A stretch of 64,000 nt of DNA, from NCBI GenBank assembly GCA_964006375.1, contig OZ023268.1, positions 80,333,335-80,397,334 of the forward strand, written 5' to 3'. The notes under the pieces are model-generated. The model saw only the letters and a program-made list of their open reading frames with translations, made no database searches and was not told the DNA's origin. Origin of the DNA: Tillus elongatus. Its lineage: Eukaryota > Arthropoda > Insecta > Coleoptera > Cleridae. Positions within the stretch are counted from its first letter, which is position 1. Each line of letters opens with the position of its first letter. A program made the translations under genes and the position numbers. Below, one piece after another: positions 1 through 13,197 of this stretch.

Positions 1-837
1 AGACTACACTGGACTACCAGGTCTTGATACTTGCAAAGAACATTGAGGCCCGTGGTACTAAATTTAACACAACGAATCTAACAAATATTGTCTTTCGCAC
101 GGAGACAAACTATAAAAATACCGATACTCTTGCGATTACTACATAATGCATTAGTCATTTCCCCCGGCTATTTATTAATAATAATGTCTAAGAGGTCCTG
201 TCGTGGCTCAATTAACGAACATTAAAAACCAAGTGTTAACACTGCTCTTAGAATATGATTTACTGATATACAGATTTTCTATTTTACGCAAGATTGTATT
301 GTTTTAAATTATTACCACATAATTTTTATTTATAACCATCGTCCAATATTTATTTTCAATATTTATATCCATGTTTTAAATGTGTTAGGTTGATTAAAAG
401 TCAGTTGTAAAATACCAAACGTTGCACACGTCTCCATCTATAACATATGTTGTGTTAACTAGACCTGCCATGACAACATACTACTTTGTTCCGCACCGAG
501 ATGGCGTTCCTGTCGTATATCTCTCAATGATCCACATGCTAATATGTTGCAATAATGTAACTTCCATTGTTATCTATCTACGATTTATTTAAATAGCATA
601 GCAGTAAAGGTAACGTCATCTGTCTTTGTCTAACATTGTCAATATTGCATTACAGAATCTAAAGTGACGACGATTATTTTAATATCAATTTAGGATAATT
701 TAATTTTTCTTTGATCAAAGGACTTGAAAATTGGTGCACAGCCACGTCTGTCTATGTGCTTTTAAGTTGTAAATTTTCGTTTCAATCAAACAATTTGAGA
801 GGTATTGCGTTTAAAACAATATTTTTTAATTTTTAGT
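1..837. other. AT-rich stretch, no gene recognised
   Basis: I see no open frame of note, no transposase or reverse-transcriptase motif and no tandem array here. It is AT-rich single-copy-looking sequence up to the first TA-core repeat. Confidence 0.5.
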
Positions 838-1246
<409 letters not shown>

Positions 1247-1520
1247 AAGGCACTTTTGTTTTGTGTTTTTCTGTCACAGAGCACAAAAAGGACCCAACTG
1301 AAGCTCATTTTTTTAACTAGTGGGAATATAGTCGCAGCGTTTAGGTTTATGACATGCGTAACTTGAACCTGACAAACTTTGACCAAATCTCTCACAAGGA
1401 TGCTACCAAAAAGGTAAGTTATTTTGATGTCTCCTAATTTTGTATTTTTGGTGATTTTTTTATAAAAAATCGTTTATTGTATGACTCATGTTTCAATAAT
1501 TTTCTTTTGGTTCTTTATAT

Positions 1521-3035
<1,515 letters not shown>

Positions 3036-4717
3036 ATCCATTAAAAACTGCTCTCTATATTTCTATTTATAGAAAATAAATAGCCTTTTTCTATGATTTT
3101 TTTTAACTTTATAGAACTACGAACTACGCCAGTATGTAGTTCAATAATAATTTGACAAAATTAAAAAGAAGAAGTACTGTCATTGTTTTGAATTGGCAGA
3201 TTGACACCTGTCAGCTGACTAATAAACCATTAAAAATTAAAATGAAAATTATATAAGGAACAAAAATAAACATTAGTTACAATTTACATTAATTTAATAC
3301 GTTTAAGTATTATCAAACTATTATACTTGGTCTACGCGGTACGCATTTGTTTCCTGAAAGTTTTTGTTGCGCGTCATGTAGGTATCTCCTCTTATCTTTC
3401 GAATTAAATTGTTCACTAATGGGTGTAAATATTTCAGTATAACTTTGGAAAATGAATATTAATTTTGGGAATGTATTTTCGCCAACGGTTTTGTCAGTCA
3501 AATAACTTATTCATATTCTTTAGCTGCTTATTAGTGCTAGGATTTATGCTGCAAATTAAGGTGTTACATAGCACACACCAAAAAAACCTAAGGTTCCAAG
3601 ATTACAAACAAACTGTGAGTATTCTTATACAACGTATTTTACTTTGTTGACTTCATATATTAGTTACTGCATTTTTTGATTTTACATTTATTTATGAATA
3701 GGAGAAAACAGCTAGTTCTCTCTAAATGTATTTAAGACACGTCTTAAATACATAAAAGTCTGTGCCAACAAAACTAATCCCATCGAAGCATGAATTAAAC
3801 AACATAACCCAGTTTCTAATAGCCAACTTGTTGACAATAGATTACAAGATCTTAAACAGGATTGAGCTTCATTCTAAGGAATATTTTTTGTTAATTCATA
3901 CGATGGGTGAATTTCACACATAGTCAAGTTTCATCCGCACAGTTTAAACAGAAAGGTGAGGAACTGGGCCATAGGATCTTAGGACCCCACGTTCAAAGAC
4001 TACTATGTCTCAGGTACATCCAGTCAAGTAGAATTGAAAAATTGAATATATAATTGATTGGAACCTGCGAAGAGCACCGATAAGTACACTTTGGAGAACT
4101 CAATTTACCACAGCACATTTTTTAGACCTGACATGTGAATTGGGCTCTCCAAAATGTATTGATGTATAACATGTAGAGTGCTCGTTGAAGAATGATGCAT
4201 TATTGTAATAGAGTGTAGAAATAAAAATGATATAAGAAGTTTTGTCATCACCTGCCTTCTTCTTTTTAAGGTTGTTGAGTTGTCAGAAGAAATGAGAAAC
4301 GTAGAAAAAGTAGCTAACAGAACGTCCATTCTCTTTAATAGGCTTAACAACACTGTAAGGTCCAAAAAGAGGTTTATTAGGACGAAAGTTAGCTGACCAA
4401 AATCAAGGCTTTTTTACTCAGTTTTGCTATATAAGTCAATTTCCTTTAAATACCATTTCTAAGTAGGGTAATTTTCTTAGCTCTGTTTAGATTTTTAAAT
4501 GGTTTAAGTATGTATGCCATCAGTTAAAATTATGCTTGTGATTTTAAGAAATTTTATTTATTGTACTTATTAAATTTGTAGATGTTTATTGTATAATATT
4601 TAAAGAACACTAGTTCTGTTAACATTTTATGGTTATTTAAGACAATAAAAATTTATTTTGTGTTTTCATTGTTGTTTGGATTTCTCAGTTTCATAAGGAA
4701 TGTAAGCTTTTCAATGT
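3036..4717. other. No gene recognised; short palindrome and a dispersed-repeat fragment
   Basis: No coding motif is recognised. A 26-base palindrome (arms TGTATTTAAGA, 4-base centre) sits at 3727-3752. About 65 bases at 4072-4135 resemble 46563-46628, so part of this stretch is an old dispersed repeat of unknown type. Confidence 0.45.
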
Positions 4718-4725
4718 GGAATTTA

Positions 4726-5225
4726 TAGTGATGGGAAAAACCGTTATTTTCTGTTAACAGTTGAAGCCGTTTACGTTATTTCATAATAACCGTTGAAAAT
4801 AACAGCTTCAGTTATTTCGCTGTTATTGTGAAGTGGATAGTCGATCGATAGTATCCTACATTCCCAAAGCTGTGAGCGAGAGTGAGCACACGGGTATAAA
4901 TAACGTGTTTCCTGTTAAGTAATATGTTATGAAGTAAAGTCTGCTCTATACTGCATAGCATACCCACACATATTTATATCATTCCCAGTCGCATGTCCTT
5001 TCATCCCGTTAAATAGTAAAATTTAACAGTTGCCGATGAAAACCGATGTTTATTCATCGAACCTAGTTGCAGTGGAACTGAAACAGATACGACTCCGAAT
5101 TCTAGTTTCGTGTAAAAAGCGTTATTTTGTAAGCTGTTATTTTTATAAATCCACAACTGGTGGTTACCGTTGCGGCTCGACAACCGTTTAAAAATAACCG
5201 ACAGTTAAATAACGACCCATCATTA
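4726..5225. mobile_element. Non-autonomous hAT-type MITE, 500 bp
   Basis: The ends are TAGTGATGGG and CCCATCATTA, an imperfect terminal inverted repeat. They are flanked by identical 8-base direct repeats GGAATTTA at 4718-4725 and 5226-5233. An 8-base target duplication with short inverted ends is characteristic of the hAT superfamily. The inside holds many short inverted variants of a CGTTATT/AATAACG motif and no transposase frame, so the element would depend on a transposase made elsewhere. Confidence 0.85.
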
Positions 5226-5233
5226 GGAATTTA

Positions 5234-6074
5234 TAAATTCAGAATTTTGTTGATTTTATTGTTTATAATACCTACGAAGTTTGTCAACATTAAATTGCTG
5301 TAGTTCCTAGTATTTATGAAGTGTGTCACCATTAAATTGCTGTAAGCCTTTCTTTGCATTAAAGAAATACTTTGTCACATTTATGGATATGTATTGCCAA
5401 AATAGAGTGCAATAAGGAAATGTTTGGAAAAGATGCTATGCTGGAACACAGAAGATATTTTTAGCGTTTATAAAATGGCAGGGAATCAGGTTTTAACCAA
5501 GATTACTCAGTATATAAAACATTTGCAGGCTACAATTAATGAAGATTGTCTGTGATTTATGCAAGACTTTGCCAGCTTAAAGTACCATCATATGTTCAAC
5601 ATTTTCAATTCAAGGTTAACCTTCAAAGTTCCACAAGTTTTGACAAATGAATAGAAAGCCTGATAGTGGAAATTGCTCGGAATCTATTAAATACATTAAA
5701 CAGTGATACATATTAATACTAGCAGCCCATTTTTTCGACACGGGGAAAAAATTAAAACTGTCACCCTCGCCCATCGCTCAGTCTCCTTTAAGTTTTTCTA
5801 TCAAGTTCTAATCTTTTTTACAAGCATGAGCATGTTTAACTAGCAAAGGGTTTGTGATAAATCGTAAAATCCATTTTATACTAAGAAATTCTTTGTCATT
5901 TTTTTGTTGCAGTGGAAACATACATACCAACACCAAAGTTATATACCTAAAAACTCAACCAGTAATGCTAATAAAATATTCTTATTTAATACACCCTCCA
6001 ACAGCACGAAGCCAACTTAAGGATGGCGACATATAAAACAATACATTATATTACATCGCTAATAAGTACAGAAA
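5234..6074. other. No gene recognised
   Basis: AT-rich sequence between the hAT MITE and the 3' end of the minus-strand LINE. Short frames only, and none with a recognisable motif. Confidence 0.45.
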
Positions 6075-8012
6075 CAATTCTTAATGAGAGAGACAGAACA
6101 GCAAAGTATATCCAGACTGTCCTGCCAGTTGGAGCAATTTCTGCACATATAATAGACTGGAGACGAGCTCAGCAGCTCCGTATGTGCCGTCTGTAGATAA
6201 AACTTGTTGGGATACTGTGACTATACATGGAACATTAAATTTTATCGACTTTAAGTAGAGAGGGACAATCAAGAGCTGAACTGAGAATATTGAAAAGAAA
6301 CAATACCGCTGCACCGTCTTCTGCCTAGCCAAGTTAAAGCACTTTAATAAATCAGTCAGTGGATAGCCAATGCACAGGTATATACCATCAATTGAAAAAC
6401 TAAGGAATTTCTCAGAATATTTTTAAGGCTATCAATGTGCACCAAGTAGATGGGAGACCAAACTACTGAAGCAAATTCAAGACGGTGCCTCACCAGTGGC
6501 TCGAAGAGGAGGATCAATGTTTCTCCTAATAATAAAGCACATGGTCTTATACACAGAGTTTATAATTAATTCATAATGATGCTGAAATGAGAGCATTGAG
6601 TCAAAATTACTCCAAGGTCACGAACTGTGTCAGGGCATGCCATGCTATGTTCCCGCAATTGGTAATCAAATGAAATTGGGTGCTTGTTCCGACTAAAGGA
6701 CATTATACAGTACTTAGCAACATTTATAGTAAGGGTGTTCTCACAACACCATACAGAAAACTTAAAAAGATTGCTGTGTGGGTGTATGTAGCTGTCAACA
6801 CCGCTAACTTCTGAATACATTTTGATGTCATCAGCGTAAACTAGATAAGACACATCTAATATCTGTGACACTTGGTCAGTAAAGGTGGAAAAGGAAATTC
6901 CGATTTCCGCCATCAAGGTATGGAATGCCGAGGATGATATTAGGTTGACTAGGCCATATACCCTCAGGATCCCCAGTAGGGACCAGTGGAGGGAAAATGA
7001 GGTTGCATTCCATCCCGCAAGCCTGGTCTGTTTTACTGACGGATCGCGGCTGGAGGATCAACAATCCTCCGGGGCAGGAATATACATTGAGGGGCTGGGG
7101 GTGCGCGAGAGTTATGCTCTGTGCACATATACCACGGCATTCGAAACAGAGGTGTACGCTATCCTGCCTGTGGCCAATAGACAGGATGTGAGGAGGAGCC
7201 TCGAGAAATGTTTATACATATGCTCGGATAGTCAGGCGGTCCTCCGGGCAGTCTACGCGCCAGAATCAGATCAACACTGGTTCAGGAGTGCGCTGAGGCC
7301 CTCAAAGGATCAGCCAGGACAAAGAAGGTGCAACTGGTGTGGGTTCCGGGACACTGTGGCGTAGCGGGGAATGAGGTAGCGAATAATATCGCAAAGCTTG
7401 GTTCCCGGCGGCCCGGAGCCTGCGATAGGCATAAGTAGCAAGACAGTCTCTGTCGCCTTAGACAGGTGGACTGAGGAAGCCATAGAGAGGCACTGGGGGT
7501 CGGTTGGTGGCTGTAGGCAGGCGAGGAACTTCGTGGAGGGGCCGGACATAGATAAAGCTGTCTGGCTACTCGGTAGGAGTCGACCTATGCTTCGCCGCAT
7601 CCTTGGGGTGCTGACAGGCCACTGTGCCCTTAGAAGACACCTCACATTCACAGGCGTAGAGAGGGATCCCATTTGCCAGGAATGCGGCGAGGATGAAGAA
7701 ACGCCTTACACTACCTGTGTGAATGTGAGGCTTTTGGGAGTATTCGAGCAGAATTGTTTGGTTCGAGGACTCTGCAGAGGAATCAGGTAAGTACCGTCCA
7801 ATTGAAGACCGTCACTGCCTTCATTTCGAGGTCGAGGCGGTTTGGCGACGGAACCGAGGAAGAATAGAGCATGGTTGCTGGGGTTGGCAAAAAGGGCCCA
7901 TTGTGGCCTCCTTGCTTGGCGTTAGCTTTCCCACCACTGCTACTACTACTGGTCAGTAATAATATTAAAGAAAAGAGAGTGATATATATCGCTAGTCTTA
8001 ATTAGCTCGCCA
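6075..8012 (-). pseudogene. Non-LTR retrotransposon (jockey/CR1-like) RT remnant, interrupted
   Basis: Minus-strand remnant of a non-LTR reverse transcriptase. From upstream to downstream: a segment at 7960-8012 reading SLFFNIITDQVS, then after an insertion QILDVSYLVYADDIKMY at about 6830-6880 with the YADD catalytic box intact, then the downstream RT region to 6566. A frame-broken C-terminal region follows, down to about 6080. The element is split by a plus-strand LINE at 6883-7950. Removing that insertion and one copy of the 10-base target duplication (TGGTCAGTAA) restores a continuous reading frame across the junction. It is inactive through stops and frameshifts. The clade assignment is approximate. 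Confidence 0.75.
6883..7950 (+). mobile_element. 5'-truncated R1/I-like LINE with RNase H (LINE-A copy 1)
   Basis: This copy carries the RNase H region (FTDGSRLEDQ, AFETEVYAI, CSDSQAVLR) and a broken cysteine motif beginning CQECGEDEE. It ends in a CTACTACTACT tail. Flanking 10-base repeats TGGTCAGTAA at 6873-6882 and 7950-7959 mark its target site inside the minus-strand LINE. Compared with copy 2 near 22.6-24.3 kb it has extra frameshifts, including a deletion of about a dozen bases near 7410 that removes part of the post-RNase H region. The 5' truncation and simple tail are typical of target-primed reverse transcription. Confidence 0.85.
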
Positions 8013-8179
8013 AAAAAGAGTGCAGCTTGTTCTTTAAAAACAATGAGTTCCTTGTAGAACTCCAATGTTTTTAAGTTTTGCTAAAATTTCCATGTTAGAT
8101 TCTTTTGCAATTCTTTAACCGACATATTCAATATTTCCTGACCATTGAGAAATGCAAAATTTAAATTTATTGTGGTAGC

Positions 8180-8640
8180 GCTGTCAATCTAGGTTTTTAT
8201 TTCTAATATGGTTTGATTAAATACAATCTTTAATGCTTTATAAAATAGCTGAACACAGGTTGAAGTGTTCGTGTCGTCCTCACACCGTTCATCAAAATGT
8301 TTTTTGCACTTCAGAATTCGTTTATTTGTCAGAATAGGATCAACTCCAATGTTTTCGGCTATTGTTTTAGCCTCTTTTAGAAAATATTTACTTGATTGCT
8401 TTCTTGAAGACTGATCGCCCAAATTGTTAAGTTGATAATAAATTCGAAATTCTTCACAGCTTGTAGCAGATGGCCTTCCTTGAGCTTTGATTCAGCATTG
8501 AGAGAACTTTCTTCCAAGGATGTGAGTACTTCTTGTAAATTATTTAGAAGGGCTTTCACAGCTACATGTTTTGCCTACCATTTTGTCTGGCTGCTTTAAT
8601 TTAGGTATGTTCGTCCAATTTCCTGTCTGCCACTGAGAAT
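8180..8640 (-). pseudogene. hAT (ZMYM1-like) transposase remnant
   Basis: Two minus-strand frames (about 8559-8377 and 8422-8189) together read like the catalytic-domain part of hAT transposases of the zinc-finger MYM type. Visible segments are LLNNLQEVLTSLEESSLNAE, KNFEFIINLTIW and KTIAENIGVDPIL, followed by KKHFDE. The join needs a frameshift near 8400, and no terminal repeats are assigned to this piece. The family call is from remembered sequence style only. Confidence 0.55.
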
Positions 8641-9034
8641 CAATCTTTTGATGTACTGTGTCGGTGTGCCACACTTGAAGTCCGCCCAGGACAAGCACCT
8701 CAACTTGCCCTTCGGGACTGAATATTAATGAAGATTCAAGATTTTAAGTAAAGCTCAATATTTGTAGTAGAAAATTTTATAAACCAAAACTAAAGAAGAC
8801 AAATATGGTTCATAAACTCATATGACTTTCAGTGAACTTCGGCTGATTCTGAAATCGCCTTTGATGGGGAAAATAAAAAAATGTGGAACAAATTAAAGAG
8901 AAAAGTGAAAAATTGCGGAGCGCTGTCACTAAATTTTGATATAGCTTTAAAAAGAGGAAGGGCACTGAAACAATGGTATAGCTTCCAAAGGTCTGCACTT
9001 TGAAGGAAACAAATTGTACTCAGTATGGAAGGAA
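8641..9034. other. No gene recognised
   Basis: Possibly the upstream continuation of the hAT remnant, too decayed to read. Confidence 0.35.
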
Positions 9035-9160
9035 TGTTTTTAGTAAATTTTCGTAAAAAAATTCACTAATGGGATCACGACTTTTCAATTTTGAAAAAAT
9101 TTCTTCAAATGAGCGCGAATTATGCCCCCTAGAACATATCTGGAGCCTGTTTCAATTTTC

Positions 9161-9241
<81 letters not shown>
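9035..9241 (+). repeat. TA-core repeat, head plus (TA)n only
   Basis: Palindromic head at about 9040-9070, the conserved leader, then (TA)n at 9163-9241. The body that follows the microsatellite in full copies is absent and unrelated sequence begins directly after the TA tract. Confidence 0.75.
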
Positions 9242-9245
<4 letters not shown>

Positions 9246-10225
9246 GATTTTGTTTATGCCACCAATTGTATACTATATACAAGGAGAAAGTTTAAGGGCA
9301 AAGCCACAGGGAGACAACCGCATACACATTTTTCAAGCTTATTAGCTCTCATCAGTGCCGTATAGCCAGGTGAAGATGTAAAAACACTGGAAGAAAAGCC
9401 ACGGAGTCACAACAGGCAACCAGTGAATATTTGCAGCTTTATTTGGAAGACCCCCAATTCCAGGGCAACAACCAAAATCGCCACGGAGGCAACAGAAATC
9501 ACCTACGTGGCATCCGGCGCCCAGGAGTTATAATAATATGATTTTTTACGCGGCCAATTGTATACTACATACCCTTGTATATGCCGTTGGTTTGTTTGAT
9601 GCTAACTGTATACCAAATTTGAAGATGATATCTCAATTGGTTTCAAAGTTATCATGGCTACTAACAGACAGACTGGCAGACAAAAAGATTTTCATGCCTA
9701 TATTATGTTTTATATATGTTTTGACACTTTTTACGACAGTTAAGTTAAGCGAAAAAAAAATTCTGTCACTGATACCATACTTCCACACATATTGATGATG
9801 TGGAAGTAATATTTGACAGAACTGTCTGGAAAATTGGTACAAAGAGCTTTTCATAGTGATAAAAAATAATTTATTGCAAATTTATCTCTAACGAGTAGAG
9901 GGCGCTTCAAGTCTTAAAAATATTCCCACTTTTTTCATAGCCTTGCTAGAAAACTTTTGATTAGAAAATAATATTCTGTATTTTCATAACAAAAAACATG
10001 TATACTTTCTCGTTGAATGACGCTAAAATCAACCGTTTTTTAAATATTTAGATTTTGAAAGTAGCTGCAGTAATATAATAGCACTGACGTTTAAGTGCTT
10101 AGCATTGGCTAAGAAATGAAAAAGTTAAAATTTGGACACAAAACACATGTTCAAACTTTTGGTGAGTGATAACACATCAAAACTAAATGATAGACATTGT
10201 CACGAAGTGACTAATACTGCATCAT
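9242..10225. repeat. Uncharacterised sequence with a 40-base direct repeat
   Basis: A segment at 9240-9280 (containing CCAATTGTATACTA) recurs imperfectly at 9534-9573, so about 290 bases in between may be an insertion or segmental duplication. No gene is recognised in the remainder. Confidence 0.4.
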
Positions 10226-10235
10226 GTTACACCAT

Positions 10236-11397
10236 AAAGGTTGGAATATTTTCCAACATTTTCCGTGGAGTAATATACGAAAGATTTGCGAAGGTTGGAA
10301 TATTTTTCAGCATTTTCCGTGGAGGAAAATACGAAATCCGGCATGTCGAACGGAATAAGTAGTAGAGGGGACAATTAGGCGGGGGCGATTTCGGAAAAGA
10401 AGTGTGACCGGACGGAACGCCGACGGAGAGTGGGCAGTTGGGTAGTGACCGCAAACAAGCTAGTGCGTCCGTCGCAAAGAAGTGAAATTATAAAGCCCTT
10501 GAGGTTCACGAGAACACCAGTAAGCCGAGCGAGACCGCCGCTTCCCACCGCCGCCACCGCAGCGATTGCTTAGTGAACCTCGTCACCGGAGAATACCCCA
10601 GGTAGGTGAAAACCTGATTCTATTACCTGTGGTCGAAATGTGGAACGCCCCACAATAACATTGGGAACCTTAGAGGGGACCGTTTCTTCCCCGTCTCCGC
10701 TGGCGGGCTGCTCTGGGGGTTGGGAGCTGTATTGGCTGGAGTAGATTCGGACAGAGCAGCGACTGCGCTGGTCCAGATTGAAACAGCTAGGCGGCGCCTG
10801 GCGTCCCGGGCCGTCCGCGGCTCTATTCAGGAGGGGCGTAAATCCGGGAACGGGGGTGGTCTTCTTCCGCACCGAACAAGGCTCCCCGAGCGTGCGAGTG
10901 ACGTTGCTGCTTTACCGTCCCCGTGCAATCCGCGCGTAACAATAATTTAAAGCCAAGTAACCACCTCTGCCTCTGGCCGCCCATAATTGCTAGGCTTCCT
11001 GGTAACAGGACCCCGTTATTTCCTTGTGTATATAATTAGTGAATAGAATATTTTAATTTACTCGATATTTCATTTATTCTCCCAGAATATCCACCCGAAT
11101 ACAATTTGACTCCAGTTCTTTAATAAAGACCATAATCAGAAGTCCCGGGGAACTTTGTCTTGGCTTAGGAGGACCCTGTCTCCACTAGAAACTACCCTGG
11201 GCTAGTGTATCCGTTGACAGTGACTTGGGAGAAGGGGAGCATCCAGCGGGAGCGCGTTTACTCCCTGACAAACTCTATAAACGCTGGCGTCCGAGCATGA
11301 TCCCGTAGGAAAGCCGTGTCCCGGAAGTCATCCCGAACTTCCCCAGGTTAGGGAAAACTAGTATTAACTCCCGGCCACCCCAAGTGGCCGTCGCAAC
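10236..11397 (+). mobile_element. GC-rich LTR-like repeat, copy 1
   Basis: This stretch is much richer in G+C than its surroundings. It opens with two tandem copies of a roughly 51-base unit (10236-10287 and 10288-10336, sharing TTTTCCGTGGAG), has a possible TATA box near 10490, and has an AATAAAG polyadenylation-like signal near 11124. Its last 430 bases match 59086-59530. The layout (repeated upstream block, TATA-like box, AATAAA, GC-rich tail ending GCAACA) resembles a solo LTR in plus orientation. I could not find a clean target-site duplication or fix the left edge, so the LTR call is inference. Confidence 0.5.
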
Positions 11398-11589
11398 ATT
11401 TATAATACTCATTTAAATTTTTGATTTTTGAATTGTTAAGGAAAAACAGATATGAATTAAATTACATCGTTTTGATGTAATAAATTTAACAAATAATAGA
11501 AAAATACAAGTTATGACTATCAATATTTTATATTTTTCAATTATTTGTTAAATTTATTAGATCCAAACGATTTATTTAATTCATATCAG

Positions 11590-11700
11590 GCCGAATAGCT
11601 CAGTTTGCGAGGTGAGTAACCTGTAGAATCGAACTAGGAGGTCGCGGGTTCGAGTCCCGTATTCGGACAGTCGGTCTTTTCACTAAAATGTGGAAAGGCC
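11590..11700 (+). repeat. tRNA-derived SINE head
   Basis: The sequence has an A box (TAGCTCAGTTTGCGAGG), a B box (GGGTTCGAGTCCC) with a five-pair T stem, and an acceptor-like stem GCCGAAT / ATTCGGA. The anticodon arm does not fold into a normal seven-base loop and the span is longer than a tRNA, so this is a SINE promoter region and not a functional tRNA gene. The SINE body downstream is short or diverged. Confidence 0.6.
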
Positions 11701-11883
11701 AACTTTTGATGAGTTATGGGTGGTGTCCTTTTTCTATATGTGCATGGAAGCTCCTCCCGAACAAGTGAAAGACTTCTGGGTGCGGAGTTTGTCTACTGTG
11801 GTGTTATTTATTTATATCTGCTTTTTCCATAACAATTTAAGAGTAAAAATTAATCATATGATTAATTACTTAAATATCAAATC

Positions 11884-12803
11884 CAGTGGCGGTTTGTGCA
11901 TAAGCGCTGCGGAGCTGCAGAACACATTGAACTTTTAAATAAATAATAGATATCCAAAATTGAAACAAAATGCGTTCTGGCCGTGTGCCAAGCCAGTCCT
12001 GTTACGCCGGGATATCAACTTCGCATCTCACTTTCGTTTCAACCGTAGTGCAAGCGAGCAAATTGTGTTAACAGCGAATAACATTTAAAATCCTCTGCTT
12101 GTATTGGCTGATGCAACACGTGATCGAATACACTTGATACGGGAAAATGTGGCTGCAATCTGAGCAGCCACATGCAGTGTTAGTGTTGTGCTTTGTCTCC
12201 ACTGACGGTAGGTGTATACTGTACGACAGAGAGCGTATTCCGATGCGGAATCTTTTCAGGGTATTTTCGGTTTTTGATCAGCTTTCTAGATTAACAGAGT
12301 GTCGCATTTGCTGCAAAATAAATTTTCTTTAATGTCATACGAAGATAAATTAAAATAAAAGAGCTTGGTAAACCAACACCCGAACTAAATGTTGAAATCA
12401 GTAGGTCGAGCCGTAATAAAAGTTATAAGAGACAATTTAATAACAATGTGTACGTTAAATCCATGTGGATATGTGGGTGTAAGGTGAAAAATGCACTGTT
12501 ATGTTTTCCATGCCTGCTGTTTGATGACGATAAATCATGGACAGTTGTTGGTGTAAAAGATTTAAGTCATTTAACACAAAGCATTAGGTAGGTATAGGTA
12601 TATTTAATATGTTGGTCCTACGCGATATGTTCGTGTATTATATTCCTGTTTATGTTGTCAGCGAAATTTTTTGTGTTTTTTTTTTTGGGACAAGATTTGT
12701 GTTTTTACACCCAGATTGCAAAAAAAAATTCCATCCTCCGCTTGTTCACACCGTTACGCCTTTTTGCAGAACACATCTGATTTATATCCACGCGCCGCCA
12801 CTG
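11884..12803 (+). mobile_element. Internally deleted hAT element with zinc-finger exon
   Basis: The ends are CAGTGGCGG and CCGCCACTG. The flanking octamers ATCAAATC and GATAAATC agree at 5 of 8 positions, so the target duplication is uncertain. The element keeps the N-terminal exon of its own transposase (next entry) but lacks the catalytic domain. Confidence 0.65.
12346..12591 (+). pseudogene. hAT transposase N-terminal (TTF/ZMYM-type zinc finger) exon
   Basis: An open stretch of about 80 codons includes MWICGCKVKN then ALLCFPCLLFDDD and SWTVVGVKDLSHL. This is the cysteine-rich TTF-type zinc finger found at the start of many insect hAT transposases, which probably binds the element's ends. 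The apparent stop after QSIR overlaps a plausible splice donor (AG|GTAGGT at 12587), so this may be a natural exon end. A one-base loss near 12346 separates it from the expected start (SYEDKLK) at about 12332. The rest of the protein is missing. Confidence 0.65.
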
Positions 12804-12894
12804 GATAAATCATTAACCTGAATACACTTTGATATACACCTGAGAAGAGATTGTCCAACTATAAATAGTATTCCTTTATTTCTAAATAAATCGA

Positions 12895-13030
12895 CAGTTT
12901 TCTGCCATAATTTTTCGTGGGTGTTTATTGTGCCATGTAGACAACTGATTTAAGGTAACCACAAAGAAAAAAGTCTAGTGGGTTAAAATCCGGGCTCCGA
13001 GCTGGTCAAAGGATTAGCGGGCTCCCACAG
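12895..13030 (-). pseudogene. Tc1/mariner-type transposase C-terminal scrap
   Basis: On the minus strand this reads PARSPDFNPLDFFLCGYLKS, the block that carries the third catalytic aspartate in Tc1/mariner-type transposases (PxSPDLxPLDFFLWG). Only this scrap is readable. A 15-base G run at 13133-13147 lies just upstream in the transcript sense. Confidence 0.65.
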
Positions 13031-13197
13031 CTTTGGGTATACTTTTCATTTAGGACTGTGCATATTCCGCTCCCCAACAGCCGCCGTGGAGGTGTTGCTG
13101 GATCTGCTCGTTGACTGAAGGCCAACCCCGTAGGGGGGGGGGGGGGGTGCACTGCAAGATTCGGGAAATCGTGAAGGACCCAATGCTTGAAATGAGG

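Noticed and set aside
10375..10950. Open frames on both strands in the GC-rich island, suggesting an unknown gene
   Set aside because: Frames are open on both strands because GC-rich sequence has few stops. No domain or splice context is visible, and the end of the same sequence recurs as a repeat at 59 kb.
11590..11667. Possible tRNA gene
   Set aside because: A and B boxes and most of an acceptor stem are present, but the anticodon arm does not fold and the span is too long. A SINE head explains it better.
12346..12803. A host zinc-finger gene
   Set aside because: The zinc-finger exon lies inside CAGTGGCGG-ended hAT boundaries and matches transposase N-termini, so it belongs to the element.
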